In this document: positions 61,201 through 64,000 of the stretch, in pieces
How positions within the stretch are numbered: the first letter of the stretch is position 1
How the letters are laid out: every line of letters starts with the position of its first letter
Source of the DNA: Reticulascus tulasneorum
Lineage: Eukaryota > Ascomycota > Sordariomycetes > Glomerellales > Reticulascaceae
Assembly (NCBI GenBank): GCA_001557505.1
Contig: LSAX01000012.1
Span: forward strand, 1 to 64,000
Direction of reading: 5' to 3'
DNA length: 64,000 bases
Made by a program: the position numbers and the translations under genes
The notes under the pieces: generated by a model
Databases searched by the model: none
Told to the model about the DNA's origin: nothing
The model's input: only the letters and a program-made list of their open reading frames with translations

Positions 61201-64000
61201 TGGCATCTCGTCCAGGGCGATGATCCGCGAGGGAACCATATAAGATGGCAGAACGGCCTGTAACATAGTTCGTAAGTTGGCCTCCATCGTAAGATCCAGT
61301 TGTACCATCTGGACTTCCCGATCCTTTTGCCACTTCCGTTGCACATATTCTCTCGCGTGGTCGATGTTAGTGCTTTCTCTGATTGTGATAAAACTGACGA
61401 GCTCCATATCCTCCTGCACAGTTTCGTCTTGTCTTAATAAAGTAATCGCATCTCTCACAGCGTTATGCCGCACTAAGACACGCTCTACCTCTGCTGGCTC
61501 AACGCGGTGGCCTCGAACCTTTACTTGAACGTCCATACGGCCATAGAACTCTAAGTACCTGTCCTTCGGCCGATACCGGACGCGATCGCCGGTTCTAAAA
61601 GCCCTCACAGACTCTCCATTTATAGTTACCTGCACAAACCGATCATGGTCAAGCTCCGGGTCCGTATATCCACGTGCAAGACCGTCACCAGTTACAACGA
61701 GCTCGCCCATAACGCCGAGTGGAACAAGACGCTGCTGCGAATCCATAACATAAACCCCTGAGTTTTTAATGACACGGCCGACAGGAACGCCGTTAGCATA
61801 CGAAATGTTAGGAGTTATGCGAAAGGAAGTCGTCAAGATCGAGTTCTCGCTTGGTCCATAACCGTTAAACACAGCCATTTTTACCAAGTCTCCAGCTTTT
61901 GCTGCATCACTTGGCGGAAAGCGATCTCCGAGAACATAAAGTGCATCAAGCTGACCTAGAGCTTGGGGGGCTTGGTCGAGGACTCTGGTAAGTAAGGCTG
62001 GTGTAATCATACCGACACGGACGCCCTCCTGCTTAAAGATGCTTGTAAGCTGTACTGTATCTAACACTGTCATAGTGTCGATACAGACCAACTTATGGCC
62101 GTTGAGTAGCGCGGTACACATTTCAAATATTGACGGGTCAAAAGCGAGATTTGTCATGTGGGCTACAGGTCCATATGCCGGCCGTTGTTTGACGACGTTG
62201 ACTAAACTGCGATGTGGTACCATAATTCCCTTCGGACGACCTGTTGAACCAGAGGTGAAGATGACGTACGCGAGGCTTGTAGCTGTAGGTTGCTGGGCGG
62301 TGTCTGCAAGTTTAACTAATTCATGGTGGCCAAGGGTATCGCCGATATATACCAGCTCCACGTCTGGCATCTCGATAGCCGGAGTAGCTACGTCGCCACC
62401 GAGCAACACAAGCTTACGTCCATTAACAGCCGACAAGATCGCCTCGATGCGAGCTGCGGGAACATTGACATCGAGCGGTAAATATGCCAAGTTCGCCTTG
62501 AGGATTCCGATGAAGGCAACGACCGTACGGCATGACCGCGGAGCCAGCACGCCAACAAGCGTCTCGGCCTCCATCCCACGCCGGCGAAGCCAACCAGCCA
62601 TCTCGTCTGATTGTTGGTCAAGCTGAGCATAGGTCATCTGCTCTGACGAGTCCGTAACAGCTATCATATCCGGATATACGGCCATCTGATCGCGGAAGAC
62701 GTCAACCACGCTTGACTCACGCGGGTAGTCAGTTCCCTCGATGTCGAGCAGGCCCATACTACGAAGATCTGTTATCCCGTCGGTGAGCGGCATCGACGTG
62801 ATCGGTGTTTCGGGCTTATCGAGCCCACGACGTAGGATCTCTTGGAAGACGGCGATCATGGCCTGGATGGTCTTGAGCTCGAACAAGTCTGCAGCGAAGA
62901 CGACGTTGCCAACTAGCCTCCCGGCCTCTTGGAACAGATGGAACTCAACATCGAACCGAGTGGTCGCAGCAGTGGGTATTTGCTCCCCTGCGAGGCCTTC
63001 CAGCAGGATTCTCCCGAGATCCTGTTGAGAGTGCACGGCAAACATGAGCTGCACCAGCGGGTTTCGTGACGTGTCCCTAGATCCTGGGATAACAGCAGAC
63101 ACGATGCGCTCGAATGGCACATCTTGGTTAGCGAATGCGGTTGTTGTCGTAGACCGAGTCTGACGCACCAATCCCTCAAATGTGTCATCTTCGCCGACGG
63201 TAATCCGCATACACTGAGTATTGACGAAGAATCCTATCATATTTTCTAGCTCTGGTCGGTTACGGTTGGCAATAGGTGTTCCAATGGTGGCATCTTCCGC
63301 ACCCGTGAGACGATAATGTGTGGCGCGGAATGCCGCGAGCAGGGCCACGAACGATGTTACCTGATGAGCTCGGCAGAACGCTCGGAGACTCTCATAAATC
63401 GAGCCCTCGATCACCAGCTGCACCACGCCAGCCTGACTAGAGAGCACGGTCGGCCGGGCGTGGTCTGTAAGAAGCTCGGCGGGAGAGCTGTCGGCGAGCT
63501 GGTTGGTCCAGTACTCAAGCTGGCGTTGGTGCTCGGCTACCTGTTCGTCTTGCTTCTGCCACAAGGCAAAGTCACGGTACTGGATCGGGAGCGGGGCCAC
63601 GCTTGACAGAGGGTCCTGGCCTCGGAGCGCCATAGCATAGAACTGGCCCAACTCCTGCCGCAGAATATCGATTGACCAGCCATCAGAAACGATGTGGTGC
63701 ATGACGATGGAGAGGATATGGTCGTCGTCCCCGAGCCGTAGTAGTGACACCCTCCATCCTGGCTCGGATGTCAGATCGAACGGAGTTGTCTGCTCCTGCT
63801 CTAGCGCCTGGATGTAGCTGCCATCCTGACCAGTAGGCACATCGATCACTCTGAGCTGCTTTGGGACGCTTGTTTGGATGGCTTGCATGCCAACACCATC
63901 TTGCTCCATAAACCTTGTGCGCAGGGTCTCGTGGCGTTCCTCCAGAGCGTGCAGGGCAGTAACAAGCGCATCGACATGAAGGGGTCCGCGCAAGCGCACT
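17806..64000 (-). CDS. Giant cyclopeptide/depsipeptide NRPS, at least 12 modules, 5' end outside window
   Basis: One uninterrupted minus-strand frame of 15,397 codons enters at the window edge and ends at 17806. It is intronless over 46 kb, and the apparent first Met is just an internal GTG (Val) at the edge. Visible order: W1 C-A-T, W2 C-A-T, W3 C-A-T, W4 C-A-T, W5 C-A-T, W6 C-A-M-T, W7 C-A-T, W8 C-A-M-T, W9 C-A-M-T, W10 C-A-M-T, W11 C-A-T, W12 C-A-M-T, terminal C. All twelve elongation C domains keep HHI(V/I)SDG, all carriers keep LGGHSL, and all five methyltransferases keep the SAM motif LEIGTGTG. Epimerase and thioesterase domains are absent, so the residues should be L unless supplied as D units, and release is by the terminal C domain. 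Module identity to one another is extreme, like cyclosporin synthetase, but the module count and methylation pattern differ from it. At least one carrier or module must precede W1, giving a product of 13 or more units. The protein is cytosolic, in the enniatin/PF1022/cyclosporin class of fungal synthetases. Confidence 0.97.
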   Translation of the reverse strand, partial: VRLRGPLHVDALVTALHALEERHETLRTRFMEQDGVGMQAIQTSVPKQLRVIDVPTGQDGSYIQALEQEQTTPFDLTSEPGWRVSLLRLGDDDHILSIVMHHIVSDGWSIDILRQELGQFYAMALRGQDPLSSVAPLPIQYRDFALWQKQDEQVAEHQRQLEYWTNQLADSSPAELLTDHARPTVLSSQAGVVQLVIEGSIYESLRAFCRAHQVTSFVALLAAFRATHYRLTGAEDATIGTPIANRNRPELENMIGFFVNTQCMRITVGEDDTFEGLVRQTRSTTTTAFANQDVPFERIVSAVIPGSRDTSRNPLVQLMFAVHSQQDLGRILLEGLAGEQIPTAATTRFDVEFHLFQEAGRLVGNVVFAADLFELKTIQAMIAVFQEILRRGLDKPETPITSMPLTDGITDLRSMGLLDIEGTDYPRESSVVDVFRDQMAVYPDMIAVTDSSEQMTYAQLDQQSDEMAGWLRRRGMEAETLVGVLAPRSCRTVVAFIGILKANLAYLPLDVNVPAARIEAILSAVNGRKLVLLGGDVATPAIEMPDVELVYIGDTLGHHELVKLADTAQQPTATSLAYVIFTSGSTGRPKGIMVPHRSLVNVVKQRPAYGPVAHMTNLAFDPSIFEMCTALLNGHKLVCIDTMTVLDTVQLTSIFKQEGVRVGMITPALLTRVLDQAPQALGQLDALYVLGDRFPPSDAAKAGDLVKMAVFNGYGPSENSILTTSFRITPNISYANGVPVGRVIKNSGVYVMDSQQRLVPLGVMGELVVTGDGLARGYTDPELDHDRFVQVTINGESVRAFRTGDRVRYRPKDRYLEFYGRMDVQVKVRGHRVEPAEVERVLVRHNAVRDAITLLRQDETVQEDMELVSFITIRESTNIDHAREYVQRKWQKDREVQMVQLDLTMEANLRTMLQAVLPSYMVPSRIIALDEMPLNTNGKVDRQALSKLALGTARNGGIRMRISPRNETEVSLCEEFADVLGVEVGITDNFFDLGGHSLMATKLAARISRRLDTHVSVKDVFDQPVLADLAATILRGSNPHSEIRSTAYSGPIEQSFAQGRLWFLDQLNLRATWYLMPLAVRFRGPLHVDALATALHALEQRHETLRTRFMEQDGVGMQVIQANGTKELKVINVPAEQNGTYIEQLQLEQTTAFDLTSEPGWRVSLLRLGDDDHILSIVMHHIVSDGWSIDILRQELGQFYAMALRGQDPLSSVAPLPIQYRDFALWQKQDEQVAEHQRQLEYWTNQLADSSPAELLTDHARSTVLSSQAGVVQLVIEGSIYESLRAFCRAHQVTSFVALLAAFRATHYRLTGAEDATIGTPIANRNRPELENMIGFFVNTQCMRITVGEDDTFEGLVRQTRSTTTTAFANQDVPFERIVSAVIPGSRDTSRNPLVQLMFAVHSQQDLGKIQLEGLAGEQIPTAATTRFDVEFHLFQEAGRLVGNVVFATDLFELKTIQAMIAVFQEVLRRGLDKPETPITSMPLTDGITYLRSMGLLDIEGTDYPRESSVVDVFRDQVAAYPDMIAVTDSSEQMTYAQLDQQSDEMAGWLRRRGMEAETLVGVLAPRSCRTIVAIMGILKANLAYLPLDVNVPDVRIKGILSAVDGHKLVLLGDEVVTPDVQMPDVDLVRIDDVLSHHAVVDNGKVEQPSATSLAYVIFTSGSAGYPKGVMVDHRGIVRLVKESNVVSKLPQGAHVAHLSNIAFDASIWEIYSALLNGGTVVCIDYFTTIDIKALGAVFEREQVCAAMLTPSLIKRCLADMPTVLRCLDVLFAAGDRFDGRDAVQAQKLVRVGVYNAYGPTENAILSTIYSIRDRESFANGVPIGRAVSNSGAFIMDPRQQLVSLGVMGELVVTGDGLARGYTDSALEQDRFIQVNIDGKLVRAYRTGDRVRYRPNDGQIEFFGRMDQQIKIRGHRIEPAEVEHAMLSCDIVRDAAVILRKEEDQEPEMVGFILVRGDSSTNQEWVDNDGVNGLESHVEKVIRDRLRTMLPSYMIPARIVALDKMPLNANGKVDRRELARKAQTAPMREVASVHVVPRNEIEISLCEEFADMLGVKVGITDNFFDLGGHSLMATKLAARISRRLDTHVSVKDVFDQPVLADLAATILRGSNPHSEIRSTAYSGPIEQSFAQGRLWFLDQLNLGATWYLMPLAVRLRGPLHVDALVTALHALEQRHETLRTRFEEQDGVGMQIIQASGTNQLRVLNVLGEQTPNYLEQLQHVQTTAFDLTSEPGWRVSLLRLGPDDHILSIVMHHIISDGWSIDVLREELGLFYAAALRGQDPLASVAPLPIQYRDFALWQKQDEQVAEHQRQLEFWTKQLADSSPAELLTDQARPAVLSSDAGVVQLVIEGSLYKSLRAFCRAHQVTSFVALLAAFRATHYRLTGAEDATIGTPIANRNRPELESMIGFFVNTQCMRITVGEDDTFEGLVRQTRSTTTTAFANQDVPFERIVSALLPGSRDTSRNPLVQLMFAVHSQQDLGKIQLEGLAGEQIPTAATTRFDVEFHLFQEAGRLVGNVVFAADLFELETIQTMVAVFQEILHRGLNKPETSITSMPLTDGIAELRSMGLLDIERTNYPRESSVVDVFRDQVAACPDMIAVTDSSEQMTYAQLDQQSDEMAGWLRRRGMEAETLVGVLAPRSCQTVVAFMGILKANLAYLPLDVNVPAARIGAILSAVDGRKLVLLGGDVATPAIEMPDVELVYIGDTLGHHELVKLTDTAQQPTAISLAYVIFTSGSTGRPKGIMVPHRSLVNVVKQRPAYGPVAHMTNLAFDPSIFEICTALLNGHKLVCIDTMTVLDTVQLTSIFKQEGVRVGMITPALLTRVLDQAPQALGQLDALYVLGDRFPPSDAAKAGDLVKMAVFNGYGPSENSILTTSFRITPNISYANGVPVGRVIKNSGVYVMDSQQRLVPLGVMGELVVTGDGLARGYTDPELDHDRFVQVTINGESVRAFRTGDRVRYRPKDRYLEFYGRMDVQVKVRGHRVEPAEVERVLVRHNAVRDAITLLRQDETVQEDMELVSFITVRDGTGVVALNRKGVDDVKEPTQPDDPEDDDVKMAYLEANIEDNLRTALQAILPSYMIPSRIIVLQQMPLNTNGKVDRQALSRLRLGAGKNRGTRTIISPRNEIEVSLCEEFADVLGVEVGIEDNFFNLGGHSLMATKLAARISRRLDAHVSVKEVFDHPVVENLAATILRGSNPHIAIHSTANSEPVEQSFAQGRLWFLDQLNLGATWYLMPLAVRLHGHLHVDSLATALYALEQRHETLRTRFMEQDGVGIQVIQACGTKELRVLDVPTDQDDSYLQSLRQEQTTLFDLKSEPGWRVSLLRLGDDDHILSIVMHHIISDGWSIDVLREELGLFYAAALRGQDPLASVAPLPIQYRDFALWQKQDEQVAEHQRQLEYWTNQLADSSPAELLTDRLRPTLLSSQAGIVQLAIEGSVYENLRSFCRTHQITSFVALLAAFRAAHYRLTGAEDATIGTPIANRNRAELENMIGFFVNTQCMRITVGEDDTFDGLVRQTRSTTTTAFANQDVPFERIVSALLPGSRDTSRNPLVQLMFAVHSQQDLGRIQLEGLTGELIPTAATTRFDVEFHLFQEAGRLVGNVIFAADLFEVETIQAMVAVFQEILRRGLDEPDLPIASMPLTDGVSELRSMGLLDIERTNYPRESSVIDVFHDQVAAYPDMIAVTDSSEQMTYAQLDQKSDEMAGWLHRRGMEAETLVGVLAPRSCQTIVAFMGILKANLAYLPLDVNVPVARTKTILSAVAGHKLVLLGGDVATPDFEMPQVELVQISDTLGHYSVIDSPNIVEHPSATSLAYAMFTSGSTGRPKGVMVEHRSILRIVKETSVVSKLPKGVKMAHLTNIAFDVSMWEIYGALLNGGTLVCVDYFTALDMKALGAVFAREHVCAAMLTPSLIKRCLADMPTVLRCLDVLFAAGDRFDGRDAVQAQKLVRVGVYNAYGPTENAILSTIYSIRDRESFANGVPIGRAVSNSGAFIMDPRQQLVSLGVMGELVVTGDGLARGYTDSALEQDRFIQVNIDGKLVRAYRTGDRVRYRPNDGQIEFFGRMDQQIKIRGHRIEPAEVEHAMLSCDIVRDAAVILRKEEDQEPEMVGFILVRGDSSTNQEWVDNDGVNGLESHVEKVIRDRLRTMLPSYMIPARIVALDKMPLNANGKVDRRELARKAQIAPLHEMVSIRVAPRNEIEISLCEEFADLLGVEVGVTDNFFDLGGHSLMATKLAARISRRLDSYISVKDIFDQPILADLAATIMRGSNPHKSIHPSAYSGPVEQSFAQGRLWFLDQLSLGATWYLMPLAMRLRGPLQADALATALHALEQRHEILRTMFEEQDGVGMQIIQASGTKELRVIDVSTDQDDRRLQVLQQEQMTPFDLTSEPGWRVSLLRLGKDDHILSIVMHHIISDGWSIDILRQELGQFYATALRGQDPLSLVAPLPIQYRDFALWQKQDEQVAEHQRQLEYWTNQLADSSPAELLTDRPRPAVLSSDAGVVQLVIEGSLYKSLRAFCRAHQVTSFVTLLAAFRAAHYRLTGAEDATVGTPIANRNRPELENMIGFFVNTQCMRITVREDDTFGGLVQQTRSTTTVAFANQDVPFERIVSALLPGSRDTSRNPLVQLMFTLHSQKDLGRIQLEGLSEEPIPTTLATRFDVEFHFFQEAGRLVGNVIFATDLFEVETIQAMVAVFQEILRRGLDEPDLPIASMPLTDGIAKLRSMGLLDIEKTDYPRESSVIDVFRDQVATCPDMIAVTDSSEQLTYAQLDQKSDEMAGWLRRRGMEAETLVGVLAPRSCQTIIAFMGILKANLAYLPLDVNVPAARIKTILSAVAGHKLVLLGGDVATLDVDMQDLELVCIGDALGQHGALHVVDIAQRPSATTLACAFFTSGSTGKPKGVMIEHRSILRLVKESSVVSKLPRAVTMAHVTNLAFDVSVWEILATILNGGTLVCIDFFTTLDSKALEAVFIRENIRAAMLAPALLKQCLSTMPAALAGLDVLFVAGDRFDGRDAIYARSLVQNGVYNAYGPTETHICTLYSINKYESFANGVPIGRAVSNSGVFVMDRRQQVVSLGVMGELVVIGDGLARGYADSVLEQDRFIQVNIDGKLVRAYRTGDRVRYRPNDGQIEFFGRMDQQIKIRGHRIEPAEVEHAMLSCDIVRDAAVVVWKEEDQEPEMVGFILVRGGSSTNQEWVDNDGVNGLENRLEKEIRDRLRTMLPSYMIPARIVALDKMPLNANGKVDRRELARKAQIAPLHEMVSIRVAPRNEIEISLCEEFADLLGVEVGVTDNFFDLGGHSLMATKLAARISRRLDSYISVKDIFDQPILADLAATIMRGSDPHKSIHPSVYSGPVEQSFAQGRLWFLDQLNLGATWYLMPLAVRFRGPLHVDALATALYALEQRHETLRTRFIERDGVGMQVIQATGPKELRVINVTAEKNGNHTERLQLEQTTPFDLKSEPGWRVLLLRLGLDDHILSIVMHHIISDGWSIDVLRQELGQFYAAALRGQDPLSSVAPLPIQYRDFALWQKQDEQVAEHQRQLEYWTNQLADSSPAELLTDRPRPAVLSSQAGVVQLVIEGSGYQSLRAFCRARQVTSFVTLLTAFRAAHYRLTGAEDATVGTPIANRNRPELEDMIGFFVNTQCMRITVGEDDTFDGLVQQTRSTTTTAFANQDVPFERIVSALLPGSRDTSRNPLVQLMFAVHSQKDLGRIYLEGVNGEPIPTALATRFDVEFHFFQEAGRLVGNVIFATDLFEVETIQAMVAVFQEILRRGLDEPDLPIASMPLTDGVSELRSMGLLDIERTNYPRESSVVDVFRDQVAAFPDAIAVTDSSTELTYAQLDRQSDEMAGWLRRRGMKAETLVGVLAPRSCQTIVAFMGILKANLAYLPLDVNVPAARIKTILSAVAGNKLVLLGDVATLDLETPDVELIYISDTLGHHEAMNIPDTIDEPCAESLAYVMFTSGSTGRPKGVMIEHRGIVRLVKNTNVISNVQAVVPVAHIANLAFDAATWEIYTALLNGGSLICVNHISVLDLSFLYEIFEREAIRAAMFTPAFLKQCLTDSPAVIAGLDILLASGDRLDPHDAISAARLVKGDVINVCGHTENSVFSTLYRIHDGESCVNGVPVGHAISNSGAFVTDTKQNLLPLGVMGELVLTGDGVARGYTDSALDQDRFISLNIDGKIMRGYRTGDRVRYRPKDGQIEFFGRMDQQIKIRGHRIEPAEVEHAMLTCSIIRDAAVVVRKEEDQDPELVAFVAARDNESNQKNEASGQVEGWGNHFETSTYTDINTIDQSAIGNDFMGWTSMYDGSNIDKAEMQEWLDDTIQTVLDGQAAGHVLEIGTGTGMVLFNLGEGLKSYVGLEPSSSAAIFVNDAIKAAPYLAGKAEVHIGTATDVAQLDGLRPDLVILNSVVQYFPTPEYLADVVDTLTQIPGVKRLFFGDIRSYALNKDFLASRALYALGDTATKNEIRQKMADMEEREEELLVDPAFFTGLVTRLSGRVKHVEILPKQMTATNELSSYRYSAVIHMGDTQPIHVIEPDVWVNFGTSQLDIQALRRLLTKSPDVLEVAVSNIPYKKNILERQMVKSLDDGDEDDALATLDSGAWLPTIRAAASRSPSLSATDLVQLGQEMGFSVELSWARQWSQNGALDAVFHRYPPVGTRRRVLLQFPTDEPGRPLHHLTNQPLRRLQNRRIETQIREQLQILLPAYMIPSRIVALDQLPVNANGKVDRTALVRMAQIAPRIKSTSARVAPRNEIEVLLCSEFADVLGVEVGINDNFFDLGGHSLMATKLAARISRRLDTRVSVKDVFDQPILADLAATIMRGSAPHNPIRPSVYSGPVEQSFAQGRLWFLEQLNLGATWYLMPLAVRFRGSLHVDALATALRALEQRHETLRTRFEDQDGVGMQIIQASGTKELRVLNLPAERNGNYSEQLQLHQTTPFDLTSEPGWRVALHRLGPDDHVLSIVMHHIISDGWSIDVLRQELGQFYAAALRGQDPLSSVAPLPIQYRDFALWQKQDEQVAEHQRQLEYWTNQLADSSPAELLTDRPRPAVLSSHAGVVQLMIDGAEHENLQAICRAHQVTPFVTLLAAFRAAHYRLTGAEDATVGTPIANRNRPELENMIGFFVNTQCMRITVGEDDTFNRLVQQTRSTTTAAFANQDVPFERIVSALLPGSRDTSRNPLVQLMFAVHSQKDLGRIQLEGLTGELIPTVATTRFDVEFHLFQEAERLVGNVLFATDLFDLETIQAMVAVFQEILRRGLEEPDLPIASMPLTDGIAKLRSMGLLDIERTDYPRESSVVDIFRAQVAAFPDTIAVTDSSEQLTYAQLDQKSDKIAGWLHQRGMMAETLVGVLAPRSCQTIVAFIGILKANLAYLPLDVNVPEARIKAILSAVAGKKLLLLGRDVATLDMEMPKVDLVKIDDVLAHHGAVDIGDIEQPSATSLAYVIFTSGSTGYPKGVMVEHRGIVRLVKQSNVVSKLPRGAHVAHLSNIAFDASIWEIYSALLNGGTVVCIDYFTTIDMKALGAAFEREQVCAAMLTPSLIKRCLADMPTVLRCLDVLFAAGDRFDGRDAVQAQTLVRAGVYNAYGPTENATLSTIYNINDRESFANGVPIGRAVSNSGAFVMDQRQQLVSLGVMGELVVIGDGLARGYTDSVLDNDRFIRVSIDGQLVRAYRTGDRVRYRPKDGEIEFYARIDQQIKIRGHRIEPAEVEHAMLNCNIVRDAALVVRKEEDREPEMIGFITAQSYSSRNQDWVDNDSVEGLTSQMEKEIRDLLYTILPSYMVPARIVTLDQMPLNPNGKVDRRELARKAQITSLHEMVSIRVAPRNEIETSLCEEFADMLGVEVGITDNFFDLGGHSLLATKLAARISRRLDTRVSVKDVFDQPILADLAATIMRGSAQHNPICPSAYSGPVEQSFAQGRLWFLEQLNLGATWYLMPLAVRFRGPLQVDALTTALRALEQRHETLRTRFEEQDGVGMQIIQASGTKELNVLDVPAEQNGNYMGQLHLEQTTSLDLTSEPGWRVSLLRLTQNDHILSIVMHHIVSDGWSIDVLRKELGQFYAAALRGQDPLSSVSPLPIQYRDFAIWQKQEEQVAEHQRQLEYWTSQLADSSPAELLTDRPRPAVLSSHAGVVQLAIEGSMYKDLQAFCRAHQVTPFVTLLAAFRAAHYRLTGAEDATVGTPIANRNRSELENMIGFFVNTQCMRITVGEDDTFDGLVQQTRSTTTAAFANQDVPFERIVSALIPGSRDTSRNPLVQLMFAVHSQKDLGKIQLEGLTSALLPTVVTTRFDVEFHLFQEAGRLVGNVLFATDLFDLETIQAMVAVFHEILRRGLAKPETLIASMPLTDRMVELRSMGMLDIERTDYPRDSSVVDVFRDQVATCPDTIAVTDSSEQLTYAQLDQKSDEMAGWLRRRGMEAETLVGVLAPRSCQTIIAFMGILKANLAYLPLDVNVPAARIKTILSAVAGNKLVLLGADVDALNVKMPDVEPVYISDALGHREAFDNADTVDEPSAESLAYVMFTSGSTGRPKGVMIEHRGIVRLVKNTNVISNVQAVVPVAHIANLAFDAATWEIYTALLNGGSLICVNHTSVLDLSFLYEIFEREAIRAAMFTPAFLKQCLTDSPAVITGLDILLASGDRLDPHDAISAARLVRGEIINVCGHTENTVFSTLYRMHDGERCVNGVPVGHAISNSGAFVTDTKQNLLPLGVMGELVLTGDGVARGYTDSALDQDRFISISIDGKIMRGYRTGDRVRYRPKDGQIEFFGRMDQQIKIRGHRIEPAEVEHAMLTCSIIRDAAVVVRKEEDQDPELVAFVAARDNESNQKNEASGQVEGWGNHFETSTYTDINTIDQSAVGSDFMGWTSMYDGSTIDKAEMQEWLDDTIQTVLDGQAAGHVLEIGTGTGMVLFNLGEGLKSYVGLEPSSSAAIFVKDAIKAAPYLAGKAEVHIGTATDVAQLDGLRPDLVILNSVVQYFPTPEYLVDVVNTLTQIPGVKRLFFGDIRSYALNKDFLASRALYALGDTATKNEIRQKMADMEEREEELLVDPAFFTGLVTRLSGRVKHVEILPKQMTATNELSSYRYSAVIHMGDTQPMHVIEPDAWVNFGASQLDIQALRQLLQKSPDVLEVAVSNIPYKKTILERQIVEALDDGGEDAAQATVDSGAWLPTIRSAASRSTSFSATDLVQLGQEMGFSVELSWARQWSQNGALDAVFHRHPPGGTKRCVLQFPTDEPGRPLHHLTNRPLRRLQNRRIEAQIREQLQILLPAYMIPARIIALDQLPVNANGKVDRTALVRMAQIAPRNKSTSARVAPRNEIEVLLCSEFADVLGVEVGINDNFFDLGGHSLMATKLAARISRRLDTRVSVKDVFDQPILADLAATIMRGSAPHNPIRPSVYSGPVEQSFAQGRLWFLEQLNLGATWYLMPLAVRFRGPLHVDALATALHALENRHETLRTLFEEQAGMGMQIIQQSGTKKLRVINVPAGENADSLEQLQYEQTTPFNLTSEPGWRVSLLRLGHDDYILSIVMHHIISDGWSIDVLRKELGLFYAAALRGQDPLSQVAPLPIQYRDFAMWQKQKEQVTEHQRQLEYWTNQLAGSFPAELLTDRPRPTMLSSHAGMVQLTIDGADYESLQAFCKAHQVTPFVTLLAAFRAAHYRLTGAEDATIGTPIANRNRPELENMIGFFVNTQCMRITVGEDDTFDGLVQQTRSTTTAAFANQDVPFERIVSALIPGSRDTSRNPLVQLMFAVHSQKDLGRIRLEGLTGEPMPTTIATRFDVEFHLFQEAGRLGGNVLFATDLFELETIQALVAVFQEILRRGIDKPETLIASMSLTDGISESRSMGMLDIERNDYPRESSVVDVFRDQVAACPDKIAVTDSSDQLTYAQLDQKSDEMAVWLSQRGMEAETLVGVLAPRSCQTIIAFMGILKANLAYLPLDVNVPAARIKTILSAVAGHKLVLVGGDVATPDVQLPDAELVCIGDALGHREMANVANTAHRPSATSLAYVTFTSGSTGRPKGVMVEHRGIIRLVKQSNVVSKLPRGAHVAHLSNIAFDASIWEIYSALLNGGTVVCIDYFTTIDMKALGAVFEREQVCAAMLTPSLIKRCLADMPTILSRLEVLFAAGDRFDSHDAVQAKTLVRAHVYNAYGPTENTTLSTIYDINGRESFANGVPIGRAVSNSGAFVMDQRQQLVSLGVMGELVVIGDGLARGYSDSELDQNRFVQVRIDGQLVRAYRTGDRVRCRPQDGQIEFFGRMDQQIKIRGHRIEPAEVEHAMLTCSIIHDAAIVVRKEEDHDPELVAFVAARDDRSNQNNEASGQVEGWGNHFETSTYTDINTIDQSAVGSDFMGWTSMYDGSTIDKAEMQEWLDDTIQTVLDGQAAGHVLEIGTGTGMVLFNLGEGLQSYVGLEPSSSATIFVNDAIKAAPYLAGKAEVHIGTATDVAQLDGLRPDLVILNSVVQYFPTPEYLADVVDTLTQIPGVKRLFFGDIRSYALNKDFLASRALYALGDTATKNEIRQKMADMEEREEELLVDPAFFTGLVTRLSGRVKHVEILPKQMTATNELSSYRYSAVIHLCDTQPIHIIEPDVWVNFGASQLDSQALRQLLQKSPDVLKVAVSNIPYKKTILGRQMVKSLDDGDEDDTLATLDSGAWLPTIRAAASRSTSFSATDLVQLGQEMGFSVELSWARQWSQNGALDAVFHRYPPVGTRRRVLLQFPTDEPGRPLHHLTNRPLRRLQNRRIEAQIREQLQILLPAYMIPARIIALDQLPVNANGKVDRTALVRMAQIAPRNKSTSARVAPRNEIEVLLCSEFADVLGVEVGINDNFFDLGGHSLMATKLAARISRRLDTRVSVKDVFDQPILADLAATIMRGSAPHNPIRPSVYSGPVEQSFAQGRLWFLEQLNLGATWYLMPLAVRFRGPLHVDALATALHALEQRHETLRTRFDEQDGVGVQIIQASGTKKLNVLDVLDEPNANYLEQLQDEQTTCFDLTSEPGWRVSLLRLGHDDYILSIVMHHIISDGWSIDVLRKELGQFYAAALRGQDPLSSVSPLPIQYRDFAIWQKQEEQVAEHQRQLEYWTGQLADSSPAELLTDRPRPAVLSSQAGVVQLAIDGSMYKDLQAFCRVNQVTPFVTLLAAFRATHYRLTGAEDATVGTPIANRNRPELENIIGFFVNTQCMRITVGEDDTFVGLVQQTRSTTTAAFANQDVPFERIVSALLPGSRDTSRNPLVQLMFAVHSQKDLGRIRLEGVTGELIPTAVTTRFDVEFHLFQDAGRLVGNVLFATDLFELETIQAMVAVFQEILRRGLEEPDMLIASMPLTDGISELRSMDLLDIETTDYPRESSVVDIFRAQVAAFPDTIAVTDASEQMTYAQLDRKSDELADWLHRRGMMAETLVGVLATRSCQTIVAFIGILKANLAYLPLDVNVPEARIKAILSAVAGQKLVLLGGEVVTPDLQMPDVDLMRIDDILDHHGVVDIGDIEHPSATSLAYVIFTSGSTGYPKGVMVEHRGIIRLVKQSNVVSKLPRGAHVAHLSNIAFDASIWEIYSALLNGGTVVCIDYFTTIDLKALGAVFEREQVCAAMLTPSLIKRCLADMPTVLGCLDVLFAAGDRFDSCDAVQAKTLVQAGVYNAYGPTENTTLSTIYNINGRESFANGVPIGRAVSNSGAFVMDPRQQLVSLGVMGELVVTGDGLARGYSDSELDQNRFVQVMIDGQLVRAYRTGDRVRCRPQDGQIEFFGRMDQQIKIRGHRIEPAEVEHAMLTCSIIYDAAIVVRKEEDHDPELVAFVAARDDQSTQENEASSQVEGWGNHFETSTYTDINTIDQSAVGSDFMGWTSMYDGSTIDKVEMQEWLDDTIQTILDGQAAGHVLEIGTGTGMVLFNLGEGLQSYVGLEPSSSATDFVNKTVHFTPYLAGKAVVHIGTATDVAQLDGLRPDLVILNSVVQYFPTPEYLADVVDTLTQIPGVKRLFFGDIRSYALNKDFLASRALYALGDTATKNEIRQKMADMEEREEELLVDPAFFTGLVTRLSGRVKHVEILPKQMTATNELSSYRYSAVIHVGDTQPIHIIEPDVWVNFGASQLDSQALRRLLQKSPDVLEVAVSNIPYKKTILERQIVESLDDGDEDDALATLDSGAWLPTIRSAASRYPSLSATDLVQLGQEMGFSVELSWARQWSQNGALDAVFHRYPPVGTRRRVLLQFPTDEPGRPLNQLTNRPLRRLQSRRIEAQIREQLQILLPAYMIPARIMALDQLPVNANGKVDRTALVRMAQIAPHNISTSARVAPRNEIEVLLCSEFADVLGVEVGITDNFFDLGGHSLMATKLAARISRRLDTRVSVKDIFDYPVLGDLGSTILRGSAPHNPIRPSAYSGPIEQSFAQGRLWFLEQLNLGATWYLMPLAVRFRGSLHVDALATALHVLEQRHETLRTRFEDQDGVGMQIIQASGNKELRVLNVLDKPNANYLEQLKIEQTSPFDLTSEPGWRVSLLHLGQDDHILSIVMHHIISDGWSIDILRQELGLFYTAVLRGHDPLSHVSPLPIQYRDFALWQKEDEQVAEHQRQLEYWTSQLASSSPAELLTDRPRPAVLSSQAGVVQLVIGDSVHESLQAFCRAHQITPFVALLAVFRATHYRLTGAEDAILGTPIANRNRPELENIIGFFVNTQCMRITVGEDDTFVGLVQQTRSTTTAAFSNQDVPFERIVSALLPGSRDTSRNPLVQLMFAVHSQKDLGKIQLEGLTGELLPTAVTTRFDVEFHLFQDAGKLVGNVLFATDLFELETIQAMVAVFQEILRRGLEEPDLPIASMPLTDGISELRSMDLLDIETTDYPRESSVVDIFRAQVAALPDTIAVTDASEQMTYAQLDRKSDEMADWLRRRGMMAETLVGVLAPRSCQTIVAFIGILKANLAYLPLDVNVPEARIKAILSAVAGHKLVLIGGDVVTPDLQMPDVDLMRIDDILDHHGVVDIGDIEHPSATSLAYVIFTSGSTGYPKGVMVEHRSIVRLVKQSNVVSKLPRGAHVAHLSNLAFDASIWEIYSALLNGGTVVCIDYFTTIDLKALGAVFEREQVCAAMLTPSLIKRCLADMPTVLGCLDVLFAAGDRFDGRDAVQAQTLVRAGVYNAYGPTENATLSTIYNINDRESFANGVPIGRAVSNSGAFIMDPRQQLVSLGVMGELVVTGDGLARGYTDSALDQDRFISLNIDGQLVRGYRTGDRVRYRPKDGQIEFFGRMDQQIKIRGHRIEPAEVERAMLNQDIVLDAAVIPRMEQNHEPEIIGFVIARGGSSVNQDRVDQNGIVLGSGTEKAIRDRLHAVLPSYMIPVRITVLDQMPLNANGKVDRHELARRSQIAPIREVAPKRVAPRNEIEISLCEEFTDILGVEIGITDNFFDLGGHSLVATKLAARISRRLDTRVSVKDIFDQPILLDLAATIMRGSAPHSAIRPSVYSGPIEQSFAQGRLWFLEQLNLGATWYLMPLAVRFRGPLHVDALATALHALEQRHETLRTRFMDQDGMGMQFIQMNVPKQLTLIDVPTDQDDTYIQLLQKEQTTPFDLTSESGWRVSLLRLGADDHILSIVMHHIISDGWSIDVLRQELGQFYATALRGHDPLSHVSPLPIQYRDFALWQKQEDQVTEHQRQLEYWTSQLADSSPAEFLTDRPRPAVLSSQAGVVQLVIDNSVYENLQTFCRAHQVTPFVALLAAFRAAHYRLTGAKDGSVGTPIANRNRPELENIIGFFVNTQCMRITVGEDDTFVGLVQQTRSTTTAAFANQDVPFERIVSALLPGSRDTSRNPLVQLMFAVHSQKDLGRIRLEGVTGELIPTAVTTRFDVEFHLFQDAGRLVGNVLFATDLFELETIQAMVAVFQEILRRGLEEPDMLIASMPLTDGISELRSMDLLDIETTDYPRESSVVDIFRAQVAAFPDTIAVTDSSEQLTYAQLDQKSDEMAGWLRRRGMMAETLVGVLAPRSCQTVVAFIGILKANLAYLPLDVNVPEARIKAILSAVAGHKLVLLGGEVVTPDLQMPDVDLMRIDDILDHHGVVDIGDIEHPSATSLAYVIFTSGSTGYPKGVMVEHRSIVRLVKQSNVVSKLPRGAHVAHLSNIAFDASIWEIYSALLNGGTVVCIDYFTTIDLKALGAVFEREQVCAAMLTPSLIKRCLADMPTVLGCLDVLFAAGDRFDSCDAVQAKTLIRGGVYNAYGPTENAILSTIYNIGDHESFVNGVPIGRAVSNSGAFIMDPRQQLVSLGVMGELVVTGDGLARGYTDSALDRDRFISLNIDGQLVRGYRTGDRVRYRPKDGQIEFFGRMDQQIKIRGHRIEPAEVERAMLSSNIIRDAAVVMRKEEGQDPELVAFVAARDNQSNQNNEASGQVEGWGNHFETSTYTDINTIDQSAVGSDFMGWTSMYDGSTIDKVEMQEWLDDTIQTILDGQTAGHVLEIGTGTGMVLFNLGEGLQSYVGLEPSSSATIFVNDVIKAAPYLAGKAEVHIGTATDVARLDGLHPDLVILNSVVQYFPTPEYLADVIDTLTKIPGVKRLFFGDIRSYALNKDFLASRALFTLGDKATKDEVRQKMAEIEEREEELLIDPAFFTGLVTQLSGRVKHVEILPKQMTATNELSSYRYSAVIHLSDAQPVHIIEPDAWVNFRASQLDSQALRRLLQKSPDVLEVAVSNIPYKKTILERQIVESLEKEDNDAQTTQDIGAWLPTIRSAASRYPSLSATDLVQLGQEMGFSVELSWARQWSQNGALDAVFHRHPPVVTGRRVFLRFPTDESGRPLNQLTNRPLRRLQSRRIEAQIREQLQILLPAYMIPARIMALDHLPVNANGKVDRTALVRMAQIAPRNKSTSARVAPRNEIELLLCSEFADVLGVEVGITDNFFDLGGHSLMATKLAARISRRLDTSLSVKDIFHQPSPLDLISKIRINQLGSHNTNNRALKRANRAPFQLLPFQDPHNFVQHEILPQLENHHHGRFLDVYPATRTQQVFLQDPATGHPRAPPLFFIEFPPDSDCARLTGACVALVQHFDIFRTVFLSVHGVFYQVVLEYLEVPIEVINVEEDVTGATSALWDLDRQEPLQLGQSLLRINILKNRASTVRLVLRMSHALYDGLSFEKIVRSLHAFYNGNHVPKAPKFARYVQHMVDSREDGYEFWRSVLQRSSITVLKSTSATLQEQVRLGGAWFVEKLIKNPFQVNADGITEATIFTTACALVLSTQTGSRDVLFGRVVSGRQCLPLSSQDTVGPCTNDVPVRVCVDKDVSLQELLRKVQDQYVDSLPFETLGFDELKENCTDWSDATTRYGCCTAYHNFALHAESSLQDQRIRLEGFSGDVQTREPSEYNADLNRGSLDEAPLYDVEIVGVPEPDGLHVRVGITVARRLCGEETVSQMFEELLERISSLNSALHNL
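19240..23672 (-). other. NRPS module W12 (C-A-M-T), last elongation module
   Basis: Aliphatic class, pocket DAWMFAAIL (Ile at 330, as in W2), with a methyltransferase at about 19700-20900. Its carrier (core at about 19345-19380) hands the finished chain to the terminal condensation domain. Confidence 0.9.
23673..26888 (-). other. NRPS module W11 (C-A-T)
   Basis: Aliphatic class, pocket DAWMFAATL, without a methyltransferase. Its A domain is nearly identical to those of W10 and W12, so the difference at this position should be the methylation state, not a different residue class. Confidence 0.9.
26889..31346 (-). other. NRPS module W10 (C-A-M-T)
   Basis: Aliphatic class, pocket DAWMFAATL, with a methyltransferase at about 27370-28590. 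Predicted to add the same N-methyl aliphatic residue as W9, directly after it. Its methyltransferase has a local replacement just after the SAM motif ([14 protein letters not shown]) relative to the other four. Confidence 0.9.
31347..35808 (-). other. NRPS module W9 (C-A-M-T)
   Basis: Aliphatic class, pocket DAWMFAATL, with a methyltransferase at about 31830-33040. Predicted N-methyl branched aliphatic residue. The carrier and the flanking start of the next C domain are almost identical to those following W8. Confidence 0.9.
35809..40265 (-). other. NRPS module W8 (C-A-M-T)
   Basis: Same A-domain class as W6 ([15 protein letters not shown], pocket DAWMLSVVF) with a methyltransferase at about 36290-37510. 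W6 and W8 differ from each other at only scattered positions, so they should install the same N-methyl residue on either side of W7. Confidence 0.9.
40266..43485 (-). other. NRPS module W7 (C-A-T)
   Basis: Aliphatic class, pocket DAWMFAATL. No methyltransferase: the A8-A10 linker is short and carries an NQDWVDN-like segment shared with the other unmethylated modules. Position 330 is Thr, as in W9, W10 and W11, whereas W2 and W12 have Ile there. Confidence 0.9.
43486..47940 (-). other. NRPS module W6 (C-A-M-T)
   Basis: Contains an N-methyltransferase at about 43960-45190 between A8 and A10 ([15 protein letters not shown] at its start, LEIGTGTGM for SAM binding, [13 protein letters not shown] after it). 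The A domain has an unusual A5 motif, NVCGHTEN, where NAYGPTEN is normal, and a pocket read as DAWMLSVVF. Shares this class with W8 only. The substrate is unassigned and should be N-methylated. Confidence 0.9.
47941..51160 (-). other. NRPS module W5 (C-A-T)
   Basis: The most divergent of the aliphatic-type A domains: [23 protein letters not shown], and TETHICT with one residue fewer than the others after the A5 motif. The pocket reads DVWMFAAIC; the final I-C pair is that of the phenylalanine pocket of GrsA, so an aromatic residue is possible but weakly supported. No methyltransferase. The carrier is nearly identical to that of W4. Confidence 0.88.
51161..54385 (-). other. NRPS module W4 (C-A-T)
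   Basis: HHIISDGWS in C. The pocket reads DVWMFAAIL: the first half (FDVSMWE) is its own, while positions 278-331 lie within a tract identical to W2. Likely an aliphatic residue, related to but perhaps not the same as W2. No methyltransferase. Confidence 0.9.
51452..52284 (-). repeat. 833-bp tract identical to W2 (copy in W4)
   Basis: Partner of 57935-58767. The first mismatches are at 51451 and 52285. Confidence 0.9.
54386..57645 (-). other. NRPS module W3 (C-A-T)
   Basis: Same A-domain class as W1 ([15 protein letters not shown], pocket DPFMYLGIL) and nearly identical to it at DNA level, so the same substrate should be used at both positions. The A9-A10 linker carries an unusual acidic insert (DDPEDDDVK). 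The carrier reads [11 protein letters not shown], a conservative D-to-N change ahead of the phosphopantetheine Ser. No methyltransferase. Confidence 0.9.
54938..55524 (-). repeat. 587-bp tract identical to W1 (copy in W3)
   Basis: Partner of 61394-61980. Near-identity continues to about 55850. Confidence 0.85.
57646..60865 (-). other. NRPS module W2 (C-A-T)
   Basis: HHIVSDGWS in C. A-domain pocket read by eye as DAWMFAAIL, which resembles my recollection of the valine pockets in cyclosporin synthetase, so a branched aliphatic residue is likely. No methyltransferase. Its carrier domain is followed directly by W3. Its A tail and second pocket half share an 833-bp identical tract with W4. Confidence 0.9.
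57935..58767 (-). repeat. 833-bp tract identical to W4 (copy in W2)
   Basis: Bases 57935-58767 match 51452-52284 without a mismatch by line-by-line reading (offset 6483). The tract covers the A-domain C-terminal subdomain and pocket positions 278-331. The flanks diverge abruptly on both sides, as expected of gene conversion. Confidence 0.9.
60866..64000 (-). other. NRPS module W1 (C-A-T), 5' edge cut
   Basis: The C domain lacks only its first residues at the window edge and keeps HHIVSDGWS. The A domain belongs to a distinct class: [11 protein letters not shown] at the A3 loop, FDPSIFE and NGYGPSEN instead of the usual NAYGPTEN. My by-eye pocket reading (GrsA positions 235, 236, 239, 278, 299, 301, 322, 330, 331) is DPFMYLGIL. 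There is no methyltransferase; the linker before A10 is a short charged segment. The substrate is not assigned, but it should be the same as in W3. Confidence 0.9.
61394..61980 (-). repeat. 587-bp tract identical to W3 (copy in W1)
   Basis: Identical to 54938-55524 (offset 6456), with only sparse differences for several hundred further bases toward 62300. It covers pocket positions 278-331 and the A7-A8 region of the distinctive NGYGPSEN class. Confidence 0.85.

Noticed and set aside
17806..64000. Identity as cyclosporin synthetase
   Set aside because: Twelve modules are already visible plus at least one upstream, with five methyltransferases in a different order. Cyclosporin synthetase has eleven modules and seven methyltransferases, and no alanine racemase is seen here.

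Overview
The window is one end of a chromosome of a filamentous ascomycete (Pezizomycotina). It opens with an array of CCCTAA units (the TTAGGG telomere repeat on the other strand). The split genes carry short fungal introns (49-68 bp) with GT..AG ends and CTAAY-like branch sites. There is no bacterial signature. The species cannot be fixed from the sequence.

Layout from the telomere inward: telomere repeats (1-76); about 2.2 kb without a supportable gene; an apparently intact five-exon cytochrome P450 (2294-4115, +); a decayed coding fragment (4967-5323, -); a collapsed NRPS pseudogene (5594-7732, -) that keeps an N-terminal condensation domain, the tail of an adenylation domain, a carrier domain and the start of a terminal condensation domain; a broken Tc1/mariner-type transposase (8535-9178, -); about 6 kb of gene-poor DNA with a diverged ~158-bp repeat; a D-isomer-specific 2-hydroxyacid dehydrogenase (15455-16666, +); and then, from 17806 to the window edge, a single uninterrupted minus-strand reading frame for a giant nonribosomal peptide synthetase.

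The synthetase is open at its N-terminal side (position 64000). Its visible 15,397 residues hold twelve modules, which I call W1 to W12 in biosynthetic order because the true numbering is hidden. Five of them (W6, W8, W9, W10, W12) carry an N-methyltransferase domain inside the adenylation domain. There is no epimerase and no thioesterase. The protein ends in a terminal condensation-like domain with SHxxxDG, the type that closes rings in fungal cyclopeptide and cyclodepsipeptide synthetases. W1 begins with an ordinary elongation condensation domain, so at least one more carrier or module must lie upstream: the product should have at least 13 residues.

The neighbouring 2-hydroxyacid dehydrogenase could reduce a 2-keto acid to the D-2-hydroxy acid that starts a depsipeptide. 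The combined picture is a large, partly N-methylated cyclic depsipeptide: not cyclosporin (11 modules, 7 methyltransferases), but compatible in size with tridecadepsipeptides such as petriellin A. That comparison rests on memory and is a hypothesis. The modules are being homogenised by gene conversion, with tracts of 833 bp and 587 bp identical between non-adjacent modules.
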